DNA of 64,000 nt, from positions 1 to 64,000 of the forward strand of contig JAPKYE010000025.1 in NCBI GenBank assembly GCA_026394495.1, given 5' to 3'. A program made the translations under genes and the position numbers. The DNA comes from Methanobacteriota archaeon (lineage in GTDB: Archaea; Thermoplasmatota; E2; DHVEG-1). Positions within the stretch are counted from its first letter, which is position 1. Every line of letters begins with the position of its first letter. A model generated the notes under the pieces. That model saw nothing but the letters and a program-made list of their open reading frames with translations. It did no database searches and was not told the origin of the DNA. Below are positions 1 through 9,045 of the stretch, piece by piece.

Positions 1-1
1 A

Positions 2-403
2 GCAACATTTGATACCCAGACTTCATCATATATCTGCAACCACTGTTCCATGGATTGTCAGGTTCATCAAGCAACACTGATCGCACAAAAACAACACTAC
101 GACGTCTACATCTTACCTGGTGCATCATGTGTCCGAAAAATATTCCAGAAACACCCGTACACCGGCATCATAGGAGTCGCATGCACAGAAGAACTCAAAC
201 TAGCGATGAACACTCTTGAACAATTCCGCATCCCCACACAAGGCATCCCGCTCATAAAAAACGGATGCTCAGAGACACAATTCAACGTTGAAACCCTACA
301 AAAAACAATGGAGCTTACAGAAAACAAACCCAAAGAAGACCACAAAACAACACAAACACCTCAAATTCTCCCAAAACCATCACCAGCACCTAACGTAGAA
401 TAA
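2..403 (+). CDS. DUF116 family protein, C-terminal part (5' truncated by window)
   Basis: The reading frame is open to the left edge, so only the last 133 codons are visible. The visible part has a cysteine cluster (CNHCSMDC, near residues 12-19) followed by QVHQAT, then LPGASCVRKIF and GIIGVACTEEL. This cysteine-rich pattern is typical of the C-terminal half of DUF116 proteins, which probably bind metal and have no established function. The last 35 residues are a low-complexity Lys/Thr/Pro tail, likely disordered. The first ATG at 50 lies inside the conserved region and is not the true start. An oligo-T run after the stop (409-418) fits an archaeal terminator. Family call fairly sure; function unknown. 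Confidence 0.7.
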   Translation, partial: ATFDTQTSSYICNHCSMDCQVHQATLIAQKQHYDVYILPGASCVRKIFQKHPYTGIIGVACTEELKLAMNTLEQFRIPTQGIPLIKNGCSETQFNVETLQKTMELTENKPKEDHKTTQTPQILPKPSPAPNVE

Positions 404-434
404 TCACACATTTTTTTTAAAATAAACAACAACC

Positions 435-463
435 ATAGAATAAATTCTATAAAGAATTTATAG
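435..463 (+). promoter_or_regulatory. two overlapping perfect inverted repeats upstream of the transporter gene
   Basis: ATAGAAT-AA-ATTCTAT (435-450) and CTATAAA-GAA-TTTATAG (447-463) are both perfect and share the four bases 447-450, so only one can form at a time. The element lies 22 bases before the ATG of the transporter and contains the TATA-like CTATAAA. It may be an operator over the promoter or, if transcribed, two alternative hairpins. Only the symmetry is seen directly. Confidence 0.45.
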
Positions 464-485
464 AGCATATTTGATACCTCAAACC

Positions 486-1865
486 ATGGATGGACGATTC
501 ATCGTTGAACTCATCTTTTTGTTCTCCTGCGCAGTCATGATTTACCTTATTCTCCGACGACCATACCTCTACATCCGCTTAGGTATACGAAGAATCAAAC
601 TCGACACATATTTTCTTGGGGCACTCATCGGACCAATACTCATCGCACTCTTCGGCATACTTAATTACACACAAATCCTGCGCGGACTCCAAGGAGAAGG
701 CGGACTCAACCCATTTGGCATCCTCATTTTATTCCTCTCCATGGTGTTCATGAGCATCTTTTTGGACATCACCGGTTTTTTTGAATACTGCGCCCGACTC
801 GCACTCAAATTCGCAGGAAACTCCGGCAGACGCTTGTATTTCTCCATCTACATCGTGGTTTCCATCCTCACTATTTTTACCTCAAACGATATCATCATCC
901 TCACCTTCACACCATTTATCTACTACTTTGCAAAAAACGCAGAAATAGACCCAATACCCTATCTCATCGCCGAGTTTTTCGCAGCAAACACCTGGAGCAT
1001 GATGCTTTACATAGGTAATCCAACAAACATCCTGCTCGCAGCCTCATTTGATATCCGTTTCTTTGAATATTTCAAATATATGTTTTTACCAGCACTTACC
1101 GCAGGATTCGTCAACATGATACTTCTGTACATAATCTTTCGGAAAAAAGTCAACAAACCAATAAAACATGAAAAAAGTATCAAACCTATTGAGGCGATCA
1201 CCGACCGGTCTGGCGCGTTTCTAGGTTTATGTATCCTTGCAGGATGCATCATCGCACTCGCCATCGCCCCCTATTTTCATATTGATATGTGGATGATATC
1301 GCTTGGATTCGCCATCGCCCTTCTTGTTATCCTACTCATCAGAGACTCCTATCATGCCTTGCTGCGCAAACACATACAAACAAAGCGTTTCGTAGTGAAA
1401 CCAACCCTGCGGAAAATGCCTCTCGCGATCATTCCCTTTGTTCTCGCATTGTTCATCACCGTAGAAGCACTCAGAATCTATGGAATCACGACAGACATCG
1501 GCGTATTCTTCCGAAACATCGTCCAAGGATCACAAACCATCGCAGTATTCCTCTATGGTTTTACATCTGCGTTTACTGCAAACATCCTTAACAACATCCC
1601 GATGACGGTTGCCTATGTCCCTATTGCAAACGCAGCAACCCAGACAACAATGCTTCCTGCGATACTAGCAACAACCATTGGATCAAACCTTGGAGCAAAC
1701 ATAACACCCATCGGAGCACTCGCAGGCATCATGTGGATGAGTATTCTCCGAGAGAAAGATGTGAAAATCACGTTTAAAGAATTTGTTAAATATGGTTTAC
1801 TCATCACACCGATCACGCTTGTCGCATGTTTGGCGGTGCTTGCCCTGGAGTTCATGATCTTCTAA
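486..1865 (+). CDS. ion transporter of the ArsB/NhaD (IT) superfamily
   Basis: A polytopic membrane protein of about 460 residues with some ten to twelve hydrophobic segments and the fold signature of the ArsB/NhaD/CitMHS group. Two pseudo-symmetric motifs are visible: TSNDIIILTFTPF near residue 135 and NNIPMTVAYVPI near residue 365. Each is followed by a Gly-rich stretch (YIGNPTNILLA and IGSNLGANITPIGAL), which are the substrate-binding hairpins of this superfamily. The substrate (sodium, arsenite, dicarboxylate or sulfate) cannot be read from sequence. ATG at 486 is chosen; a TTG at 471 is in frame five codons upstream. Its 3' end overlaps the convergent radical SAM gene by 69 bases. Confidence 0.75.
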   Translation: MDGRFIVELIFLFSCAVMIYLILRRPYLYIRLGIRRIKLDTYFLGALIGPILIALFGILNYTQILRGLQGEGGLNPFGILILFLSMVFMSIFLDITGFFEYCARLALKFAGNSGRRLYFSIYIVVSILTIFTSNDIIILTFTPFIYYFAKNAEIDPIPYLIAEFFAANTWSMMLYIGNPTNILLAASFDIRFFEYFKYMFLPALTAGFVNMILLYIIFRKKVNKPIKHEKSIKPIEAITDRSGAFLGLCILAGCIIALAIAPYFHIDMWMISLGFAIALLVILLIRDSYHALLRKHIQTKRFVVKPTLRKMPLAIIPFVLALFITVEALRIYGITTDIGVFFRNIVQGSQTIAVFLYGFTSAFTANILNNIPMTVAYVPIANAATQTTMLPAILATTIGSNLGANITPIGALAGIMWMSILREKDVKITFKEFVKYGLLITPITLVACLAVLALEFMIF

Positions 1866-3449
1866 CAAAATACGCTTCAACTTCTTCTTCGTATGATAAT
1901 CCCACACAACAGGTACTATTTCCATGGTAAATGGGTTCAATCCAGTCCAATACATACATGAGGAAACAGTCATGGGCGTTGGGGTAAACAACTGGAAATG
2001 CTCGATGTTGGTAAGACCATACTTACGAATTATTTGCTTTAACTGCAGGACCTCACTGAGGGTATCACCAGGGTGACCAATCATGAAATAATACCGTAAC
2101 GATTGTTTTTTCTTCACATTCAGTCTTGTGAAAAAATCAACAAACTCCTCAAATCGTTTGTTGTCTTTGTTCATAAGCATGAGCACTTTTTGTGAGAAAT
2201 GTTCTGGTGCGATTTTCAGACATCCTGAGAGATGATACTCCGATATTTCTCTGATGTATTCCGGACTTTGCAATGCAAGATCATAACGGATGCCGCTACG
2301 GATAAAAATTTTTTTTACGCCAGGTATTTTTCGCGCTTTTCTCAACAACATAAGAAGACGTCTGTGGCTTTTGTCTGCTGATTGACATACAAGACAATTC
2401 TTATAAACAGATTCTTTTTTCTTCGACGACTTAGCGCGAGATGCACAAGAAGTTGGCGCTATGCAATCCATCCCGTACATGTTTGCTGAGGGACCTCCAA
2501 GATCATCGATGTATCCTTTGAACCCAGGATGATGCGTAAGATTTTTTATTTCATCAAGAATGCTTTCTTCAGATCGAGAGATAATTCTTTCCCCTTGATG
2601 AAGTGACAATGAACAGAAATTACAATCACCAAGACATCCACGATGAGTAACCACAGAAAATTTTGCCATAAAAAGCAAAGAACGAGGATGAAGCTTACGC
2701 GAATATGGCAATGAATATATCCAATCAAGAAACTCTGGCGTATATGTTGGATATTTGTACTGCACAAGGTAGTTATTGTCGTATTCCTGCGCCAGGTTTT
2801 TATCATTAGAAAACATCTGCTGCATCACACAGAATTGTTTTGGATCTTTGCAGACTTCATGAAACGACGGCAACACATCAAACGAAGAATCAATATCACG
2901 TCTGATAACACAAGTCCCCTCAATGCCGTTAAGATCTTTTTTTTGCTGTAATCGCTCTGCGATCTCAATGATTTGTTTCTCCCCATTACCATACACAAGG
3001 ATTGAGGCACGAGAATCAAACAAAATACTTTTTCGTATTGCGTTATCCCAGTAATCATAATGCGCAAATCTCCTCAATGATGATTCGATGCCACCGATTA
3101 CGATAGGAACTGTTTTCCAGTACCGTTTCAACGCATTACAATACACAATCACTGCGCGATCCGGCATTTGTGAGACAGAACTATGCTGATCAGTGATCCG
3201 GCTGTGTTTCATCGGCGTATAATTATTAAGCATACTATCCAGAGAACCTGAAGTTACACCAAAACATAAATTCGGCTCACCTAACTGCGTAAAATCATCT
3301 TTTGCTATTGGTTTTTCTATTATTCCTACCGAAAATCCCTTTGCATCAAGGATGCGAGCGATCACACCCACCGGAGATAAAGGATGATCATCATAATACT
3401 CCCCTGTAACGAGGATGATGTCGAAATTGTTACCATTTTTTGCAATCAT
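1797..3449 (-). CDS. YgiQ-like radical SAM protein (UPF0313)
   Basis: A 550-residue radical SAM enzyme. The cluster-binding motif CLGDCNFC (CX3CX2C) sits near residue 290, preceded by VVTHRG as in YgiQ proteins. The N-terminal part (DIILVTGEYYDDHPLSPVG, then VTSGSLDSMLNNYTP and GGIESSLRRFAHYDYWD) is the B12-binding-like region conserved in UPF0313. A second cysteine group (CLVCQ, CASRA) follows. The reaction is unknown for the family. The start is placed at the ATG at 3449 because family members begin just before this conserved block; the open frame reaches 3503. A TATA-like TTTATATAT lies about 25 bases upstream. The last 23 codons overlap the opposing transporter gene. Confidence 0.85.
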   Translation of the reverse strand: MIAKNGNNFDIILVTGEYYDDHPLSPVGVIARILDAKGFSVGIIEKPIAKDDFTQLGEPNLCFGVTSGSLDSMLNNYTPMKHSRITDQHSSVSQMPDRAVIVYCNALKRYWKTVPIVIGGIESSLRRFAHYDYWDNAIRKSILFDSRASILVYGNGEKQIIEIAERLQQKKDLNGIEGTCVIRRDIDSSFDVLPSFHEVCKDPKQFCVMQQMFSNDKNLAQEYDNNYLVQYKYPTYTPEFLDWIYSLPYSRKLHPRSLLFMAKFSVVTHRGCLGDCNFCSLSLHQGERIISRSEESILDEIKNLTHHPGFKGYIDDLGGPSANMYGMDCIAPTSCASRAKSSKKKESVYKNCLVCQSADKSHRRLLMLLRKARKIPGVKKIFIRSGIRYDLALQSPEYIREISEYHLSGCLKIAPEHFSQKVLMLMNKDNKRFEEFVDFFTRLNVKKKQSLRYYFMIGHPGDTLSEVLQLKQIIRKYGLTNIEHFQLFTPTPMTVSSCMYWTGLNPFTMEIVPVVWDYHTKKKLKRILLEDHELQGKHRQTCDKRDRCDE

Positions 3450-3556
3450 AATTGTAGTCGTCTTATCACTTTTAGATATATAAACATTATAAACACAATA
3501 CAAAACAGTGTTTTTACAGGAAAGATTCTTTAACTTACGCAGTCTTTTCCTTGCGC

Positions 3557-4345
3557 ATGACTGATATTTTTCTTACAAACGACGACGGATATCGATCAGC
3601 AGGTTTTGTTCCAATGCTTTCTGAACTCTCAACACTTGGAACGGTCACTGCACTAGCACCAAATCGCGAGAGAAGCTGGATCGGAAAAGGAATCACCACA
3701 AAAAAAGAACTCAGAATACAACCGCGAAGAAGAAATGGTTTTGATCTGCTGACGCTGAATGGGACTCCTGCGGATTGCGTACAGATTGGGATTCATAACG
3801 TGCTTGCAAAAAAACCTGATCTTGTGATATCTGGGATTAATCTAGGGGAGAATGTTGGTCACGCAAGAATACTTAGCTCAGGGACCGTGGGAGCAGCAAT
3901 GGAAGCATCTTTTTACGGCATCCCTGCGATAGCCTCATCTCTTTCAATCCCCAGGGAACTAAAAAAAACAACGAATCTTTTCCATGTAAAAAACTATTGT
4001 TTGTTTCGAAACGCAGCGAAGATCACAAGCAAACTTGCAGGAATTTTGCTAAAGAATACGTTCGAATGTGTTGATCTGTTTTGTGTAAATATTCCTTTTG
4101 ATGCAACCGTCGATACAAAGATTTCTGTTACAAAACCGTTTCAAGACCCCTATGGTCCACTGTTCCACCAACACGGATCAGGGTTTATCCATCACGTACC
4201 ATCGTTCGAAGAAAAAAATCTACATGAAGGAACAGATTACAACGCGGTATGCGAAGGAAATATTTCTGTTACACCCATCAATCTAGCGTTAGTATCAGAT
4301 CATTCGCTTTCTTTTGCATCATGCATTCTTAAAAAAGAATGGTGA
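3557..4345 (+). CDS. surE: 5'/3'-nucleotidase SurE
   Basis: A 262-residue SurE phosphatase, which removes phosphate from nucleoside monophosphates using a divalent metal. The N-terminal LTNDDGY carries the paired aspartates of the metal site. ALAPNRERSWIGKGIT supplies the phosphate-binding serine, and LNGTPADCVQIG and ISGINLGENVG are the other signature blocks. The usual DDG-hydrophobic is DDGY here. Start ATG at 3557 gives the conserved N-terminus MTDIFLTND; an in-frame TTG two codons upstream is less likely. It is transcribed divergently from the radical SAM gene across a 107-base A/T-rich spacer. Confidence 0.9.
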   Translation: MTDIFLTNDDGYRSAGFVPMLSELSTLGTVTALAPNRERSWIGKGITTKKELRIQPRRRNGFDLLTLNGTPADCVQIGIHNVLAKKPDLVISGINLGENVGHARILSSGTVGAAMEASFYGIPAIASSLSIPRELKKTTNLFHVKNYCLFRNAAKITSKLAGILLKNTFECVDLFCVNIPFDATVDTKISVTKPFQDPYGPLFHQHGSGFIHHVPSFEEKNLHEGTDYNAVCEGNISVTPINLALVSDHSLSFASCILKKEW

Positions 4346-4362
4346 CAAAAAAAAATGATTTT

Positions 4363-5517
4363 TTATGGAACGAAGAAGAACGCTATTGCAATAATTGCAT
4401 AGACGCTGATGAGTTGTGCACCCTCAAGCCAGTTGCATCGTCCATCAGCAGAAAGATAATTGACGATAAGCACAGCGAGAATAAGAGCAAGAATCTCAAA
4501 AGGAGTAAAGACTAAAGAAAAATTAAACCCAAAGATTTGACTGATGAGTAGAAGGATCGGGATGACAAACAATGCTATCTGTATCGCACTGCTCAGACCA
4601 ATTTCGATGGAGATATCCAGTTTATTTTCTCGGGCAAAATGAACTGCAGTGGTTTTTTCCGCTATGTTAGTGATAATCGCAATGATCACGATTCCGATGA
4701 AGGTTTTTGTAATACCAATTGTTTCCGCTGCAGATTCAATTCCTGTGACAAGAAATTCAGATTCGATAGAAACAATAACGATCGATAACAAAAGGATAAA
4801 AGCCGCGAGTCTAACACTCATTGTTACTTTCTCATGTGTTGCTTTCATTTCATCGCTTGCATCAAAAAGATCTTTATGCGTTCGTAAGGAAAAAATCAAT
4901 CCTGCAATATAAATTCCAGCAAGAACAACAGCGACAGCAATACCCAACATCTGACCATGGTTTTCACCCTTCATGATGTTTACATCAAATAAGAAATTAT
5001 AGACACTAGGGATGGACAACCCTGCGATAACAATAATCAACATCGTAGAAGAAACCGCGATCGTCTCATTGTTGAACCGCTGATTTTTATACCGCAGACC
5101 TCCAAAAAAGATGCTTAATCCAACCAGAAGTAACATGTTTCCAATGATACTTCCAATAATTGATGCCTGTACGACCATTGCTAAACCCTTGCTCAATGCA
5201 ATAATCGCGATGATTAACTCTATAGCATTACCAAATGTTGCAGAGAAAAGACCACTGACGGTTGGATTTGTCTGAAGCGATATTTCTTTTGTCGCATATC
5301 CCATGAAACGCGCAAGTGGGATAATTGATAAAATCGATGTGATAAAGGTCATGGTTTTATTATCAGTGAATAACGCAAAGTAGATACTAATCGGGATAAA
5401 AATCAGCATCCCATAGAAGAATTTTCCAATTCGTATGGCACGGATAATCCGTTGAATAACCGTGAAAAAATGGACGTTGCTTTCCATTTTCTTTTTGGTG
5501 ACAATAAAAGGAATCAT
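4363..5517 (-). CDS. calcium/sodium-proton antiporter, CaCA (CAX) family
   Basis: A 384-residue membrane protein with about eleven hydrophobic segments and the two inverted alpha repeats of cation/Ca2+ exchangers. The first is FGNAIELIIAIIALSKG near residue 95. The second is TNIAEKTTAVHFARENKLD followed by GLSSAIQIALFVIPIL near residues 285-320. The acidic residues of GNAIEL and NIAEK are the expected cation ligands. It probably exports Ca2+ in exchange for protons across the cytoplasmic membrane. Two starts are possible (5517, or the Met at codon 11); the first is kept. It converges on surE with a 17-base gap. Confidence 0.85.
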   Translation of the reverse strand: MIPFIVTKKKMESNVHFFTVIQRIIRAIRIGKFFYGMLIFIPISIYFALFTDNKTMTFITSILSIIPLARFMGYATKEISLQTNPTVSGLFSATFGNAIELIIAIIALSKGLAMVVQASIIGSIIGNMLLLVGLSIFFGGLRYKNQRFNNETIAVSSTMLIIVIAGLSIPSVYNFLFDVNIMKGENHGQMLGIAVAVVLAGIYIAGLIFSLRTHKDLFDASDEMKATHEKVTMSVRLAAFILLLSIVIVSIESEFLVTGIESAAETIGITKTFIGIVIIAIITNIAEKTTAVHFARENKLDISIEIGLSSAIQIALFVIPILLLISQIFGFNFSLVFTPFEILALILAVLIVNYLSADGRCNWLEGAQLISVYAIIAIAFFFVP

Positions 5518-5654
5518 TCATAACGTAATGAGAAAATGGGTACTTTAATTATTCGAAAAATGATAACCCACCATTACAAAAAAACAAAAAATAAAAAAAA
5601 ACAGGTTGTTCTTTTCCTTTTTCCCTTACTTCACTATACTATATGTTGGCGAAA

Positions 5655-6242
5655 TTATTTTTTCTCCATATAATCCCAATGTTTATACATCTCGATTCTT
5701 TCATCTTTATGCGAAGATTTCTCAATGCTTTCTGATGAGAACATATCAAGCAGATTTCCTTCAATATCACGGACAAGAATACCAGATTCATCCTCATTAT
5801 AATCAGTGGTATACAACTTTCCCCCTTTGGAGATCACGCCGTCTTCTACATTATACACCGGTTTTTTCTCCATCATGATCTCAGAGTCATAATCCAAAAT
5901 ATCATCTAATTTTTTTAACTTATATGCATCCTCAGCCATCCCGATCATCGTTCGAAACATCTGGATTTTTTTCACATCAGATACCCCGGAGATCTGATCC
6001 TGCAGATTTGAAATCACCGCAGGGATCTCTTGTGGTTGAATTTCTAAAAGTATTTTTTTCCAGAACCAGTTATACAGTTTACTGCCTCTTGCGTTGACGT
6101 GCTCTGGAGGGTTATCAGGATAAAGTATTATACGACCGTTCAACGTCCGATGCTGTTTTCTCCACAAAGATCGTTTCCGATCCAGCTCCTTTTTACCATC
6201 GGTTTTCGTAGTATGTTTCTTGGAAGACATAGAACCCATCAT
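5655..6242 (-). CDS. hypothetical protein, charged and soluble
   Basis: A 195-residue protein without signal peptide or membrane segment. The N-terminus is very basic (KKHTTKTDGKKELDRKRSLWRKQHR) and the remainder is rich in Lys, Glu and Asp, with aromatic patches such as LYNWFWKKILLEI. No catalytic motif or known family is recognised. The start carries two adjacent ATGs after an AGAGG-like site. It stands alone between the antiporter and a divergently transcribed RNA methyltransferase. The basic head could bind nucleic acid, but that is only inference. Confidence 0.6.
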   Translation of the reverse strand: MMGSMSSKKHTTKTDGKKELDRKRSLWRKQHRTLNGRIILYPDNPPEHVNARGSKLYNWFWKKILLEIQPQEIPAVISNLQDQISGVSDVKKIQMFRTMIGMAEDAYKLKKLDDILDYDSEIMMEKKPVYNVEDGVISKGGKLYTTDYNEDESGILVRDIEGNLLDMFSSESIEKSSHKDERIEMYKHWDYMEKK

Positions 6243-6423
6243 CCTCTACTAATTATGTAAGGTAGTTACGCAGTTAAAAATGTTACTGAACATACGTGAT
6301 ACTGAGAACCACAACCTCATATAACAGACAGAATACGAAAACACACAAATACGTGGATACCGACTCTTTAAATACTCTCAATATATTAACAATTGATTGT
6401 TTTTTTCTTATGGGAGTGAGTAC

Positions 6424-7632
6424 ATGATCATTGAACCAGATTTCTCTAATGAACTCTTCTCCGTCATACAACTGGTTCTCAGAGAAAACAAACATGCGGC
6501 ACGGTTAATCAGTACAACACTGAAAAAAAACATTTTGTGGACAACAAGTCAAAAAGCATGTTTCTCCGATACCGTGTATGACATCATCCGATGGTGGCGG
6601 CTCCTCTGGTATGTTCTCGATCAAGAACCATCGTTTCAGAAACAAGATGTACACAAACTACTTTTAGTCTACCAAATATTGTTTGGAGATCAAAACTCTC
6701 AGACTAATTCATTTACAACTGAGGAACATGCTATTATTAAAAAACGGTTCAACGATGCAGAAAACAGTCGCGCTGTACGCGAATCCATCCCAGATTGGCT
6801 TGATGCGGTCTGCAATAAAGAACTGGGGGACCGATGGGAACAAGAGATTCATGCCTTAAACAAAAAACCAGTCGTTGCGATTCGTACAAATACCATTCAC
6901 ATCACAAAACCTGATCTCAAGGACATGCTAGCAAAAAAAGGAATAGAAACACAAAACGTTGAATTCGCACCCGAGGCACTAGTCCTAGACAAAAAACAAA
7001 ATGTGTTTACGCTCACCGAGTTTCAGGAAGGACTCTTCGAAGTCCAAGACCCTGCATCTCAAGCGGTTTGTCGTTTTCTTGACCCAAAACCCGGGATGAC
7101 CACAGTTGATGCCTGCGCAGGAGAAGGCGGTAAAACATTACATATAGCAAGTCTCATGAACAACAAAGGAGTAGTCATAGCTCTTGATACCGAACCATGG
7201 AAACTATCTGAACTGAAACGCAGGGCAAAACGCGCAGGACTCAACAACATTGAGACCAGACCAATAACTTCCTCCAAAGTATACAAACGACTCAACAATC
7301 GCTGCGACCGACTGCTCCTTGATGTCCCCTGCTCAGGCCTTGGAGTACTACGCAGAAAACCACAGATCCGCTGGAACCTTCAACCTGATTCATTGAAACG
7401 ATTGCATAGTTTACAAGCTACACTGCTGGAACGATATACACCCATCCTGAAACCAAAAGGACGCATGGTGTATGCCAGCTGCAGCATTCTTCCCTCAGAA
7501 GGAGAACAACAAATAAAGCAGTTTCTCACAAACCACATAGAACAATATCGACTCCTTGAAGAAAAACGATTTTCGCCGTCAACTGATGGATTTGACGGGT
7601 TTTATATGGCGTTACTAGAAAGAATATCATAA
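6424..7632 (+). CDS. RNA m5C methyltransferase, NOP2/Sun (RsmB-like)
   Basis: A 402-residue SAM-dependent cytosine-C5 methyltransferase. The first 130 residues are a helical NusB-like domain as in RsmB. The Rossmann part begins near residue 200 with FEVQDPASQAV and has DACAGEGGKTLHIA as SAM motif I. The two reactive cysteines of the family lie in DVPCSGLGVLRR (motif IV) and ASCSILPSEGE (motif VI; the usual YSTCS is ASCS here). The target is tRNA or 16S rRNA and cannot be chosen from sequence. Start ATG at 6424 follows GGAGTGAG; TTTAAATA at about 6368 is a likely TATA box. Confidence 0.88.
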   Translation: MIIEPDFSNELFSVIQLVLRENKHAARLISTTLKKNILWTTSQKACFSDTVYDIIRWWRLLWYVLDQEPSFQKQDVHKLLLVYQILFGDQNSQTNSFTTEEHAIIKKRFNDAENSRAVRESIPDWLDAVCNKELGDRWEQEIHALNKKPVVAIRTNTIHITKPDLKDMLAKKGIETQNVEFAPEALVLDKKQNVFTLTEFQEGLFEVQDPASQAVCRFLDPKPGMTTVDACAGEGGKTLHIASLMNNKGVVIALDTEPWKLSELKRRAKRAGLNNIETRPITSSKVYKRLNNRCDRLLLDVPCSGLGVLRRKPQIRWNLQPDSLKRLHSLQATLLERYTPILKPKGRMVYASCSILPSEGEQQIKQFLTNHIEQYRLLEEKRFSPSTDGFDGFYMALLERIS

Positions 7633-7774
7633 CACTGACCGATGAATGCAAACAGAAAAAAAACAAGATGTTTTATTGGGATTTTCATACCTATGCTTTA
7701 TAAACATCACCATCCGAATATTTTAAATCCTTTTCTTTGATACACAGCCCCAAAGAAATAAAGGTGAAAAAAAT

Positions 7775-8890
7775 ATGACGAAACGTGTATACAACTTTTA
7801 TGCAGGCCCCGCAACATTACCACTTCCGGTTTTACAGAAAGCACAAGAAGAACTCCTTGATTTCAAAGGAACAGGAATGTCTGTTCTTGAAATCTCCCAT
7901 CGATCAAAAGAATACGGTGAAACACACACGCAAGCATCACAACTATTACGAGAATTAATGGGGATTCCGTCCGACTACAAAATCCTCTGGTTGCAAGGCG
8001 GTGCATCCACCCAGTTTTTTATGGTCCCCTTAAACCTTCAGGTGAAAGGAAAACCGATGGAATACGTACAAACAGGAGCATGGTCAAACAAAGCAATCAA
8101 AGAAGCAAAACTCTACGGTGACGTAAAAATCGCTGCTACTTCAGAAGACAAAAAATATTCATACATCCCTAAAGGCGTAAAATTCAGCGAAAATGCTGCC
8201 TATGCCCACATCACAGGAAATGAAACAATAGGAGGAATCGAATGGCATGAAACACCAAAAACCCCAAATGGTGTTCCTCTTGTCTGCGACATGTCCTCCA
8301 ATTTCATGGATAAAGTCGTTGATGTAAAAAAATTTGGTGTGATCTATGCTGGAGCACAGAAAAACCTAGGGCCCGCTGGAGTCACTATTGCAATCATACG
8401 CGAAGATCTTTTAACAAGAGTGCCGGAGAACACACCAACGATGCTTAAATGGAAGATTCATGCTGATAAAGACTCATTGTATAACACCTGTCCGTCATTT
8501 GCGATCTACATCTGCAAACTCGTGCTTGACCATCTGAAAAGTCTAGGTGGGATTGCTGCAATCGAAAAAACCAACCATAAAAAAGCAAAAATCATCTATG
8601 ACATCATTGACAAATCAAGTGGGTTTTATCGCGGCGTCGCATCCCCTGAATCCCGATCACTCATGAACCTTACCTTTAACCTTTCAACACCAGAACTTGA
8701 AGAAAAATGTGTCGCAGAAGCAAAAAAACGCAGTCTAATCGGACTTAAAGGACACCGAGACGTTGGCGGCATGCGTGCATCGCTCTACAATGCGATGAGC
8801 CTAGAAGGAACACAAAAACTTGCCGAGTTTCTCACAGAGTTTCAGGAGCAAAACGAAAAAACATCGACGATCGTTTCAAAACAACTCTAA
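7775..8890 (+). CDS. serC: phosphoserine aminotransferase SerC
   Basis: A 371-residue class V aminotransferase that makes O-phosphoserine from 3-phosphohydroxypyruvate and glutamate, the second step of serine synthesis. Family marks are the N-terminal YNFYAGPATLP, SVLEISHRSKEY, WLQGGASTQFFMVP and the PLP-lysine context YAGAQKNLGPAG near residue 195. HRDVGGMRASLYNAMS closes the small domain. Length matches the family. The promoter is visible: CTTTATAAAC at 7696-7705, and AAGGTGA at 7761-7767 before the ATG. No serA or serB is adjacent. Confidence 0.93.
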   Translation: MTKRVYNFYAGPATLPLPVLQKAQEELLDFKGTGMSVLEISHRSKEYGETHTQASQLLRELMGIPSDYKILWLQGGASTQFFMVPLNLQVKGKPMEYVQTGAWSNKAIKEAKLYGDVKIAATSEDKKYSYIPKGVKFSENAAYAHITGNETIGGIEWHETPKTPNGVPLVCDMSSNFMDKVVDVKKFGVIYAGAQKNLGPAGVTIAIIREDLLTRVPENTPTMLKWKIHADKDSLYNTCPSFAIYICKLVLDHLKSLGGIAAIEKTNHKKAKIIYDIIDKSSGFYRGVASPESRSLMNLTFNLSTPELEEKCVAEAKKRSLIGLKGHRDVGGMRASLYNAMSLEGTQKLAEFLTEFQEQNEKTSTIVSKQL

Positions 8891-8931
8891 TATAGTTACA
8901 ATAGAAACATCGTTAGGAATACTTTCGGCGA

Positions 8932-9027
8932 CCCCCATCTTACATATATAAACAAACAACAACATACAATGAATTAATTTGACGTAAGATACTGGGGGAT
9001 AATGCCAGCCCCGTCATACGCTGGCAT
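8932..9027. other. structured intergenic segment between serC and rnhB
   Basis: A long-range inverted repeat pairs CCCCCATCTTAC (8932-8943) with GTAAGA-TAC-TGGGGG (8984-8998, three-base bulge). It is followed at once by a perfect 8-bp hairpin ATGCCAGC/GCTGGCAT (9002-9009 with 9020-9027). The genes on both sides converge here, so this could be a bidirectional terminator or a small RNA. A TATATAAA motif lies in the loop of the first stem. Confidence 0.4.
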
Positions 9028-9045
9028 TTCTGCCACATTTATTTT

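Noticed and set aside
6243-6423. C/D-box small RNA in the spacer before the m5C methyltransferase
   Set aside because: CTGA and GTGATA-like words occur but not with proper C/D and C'/D' spacing; A/T-rich promoter DNA explains the region.
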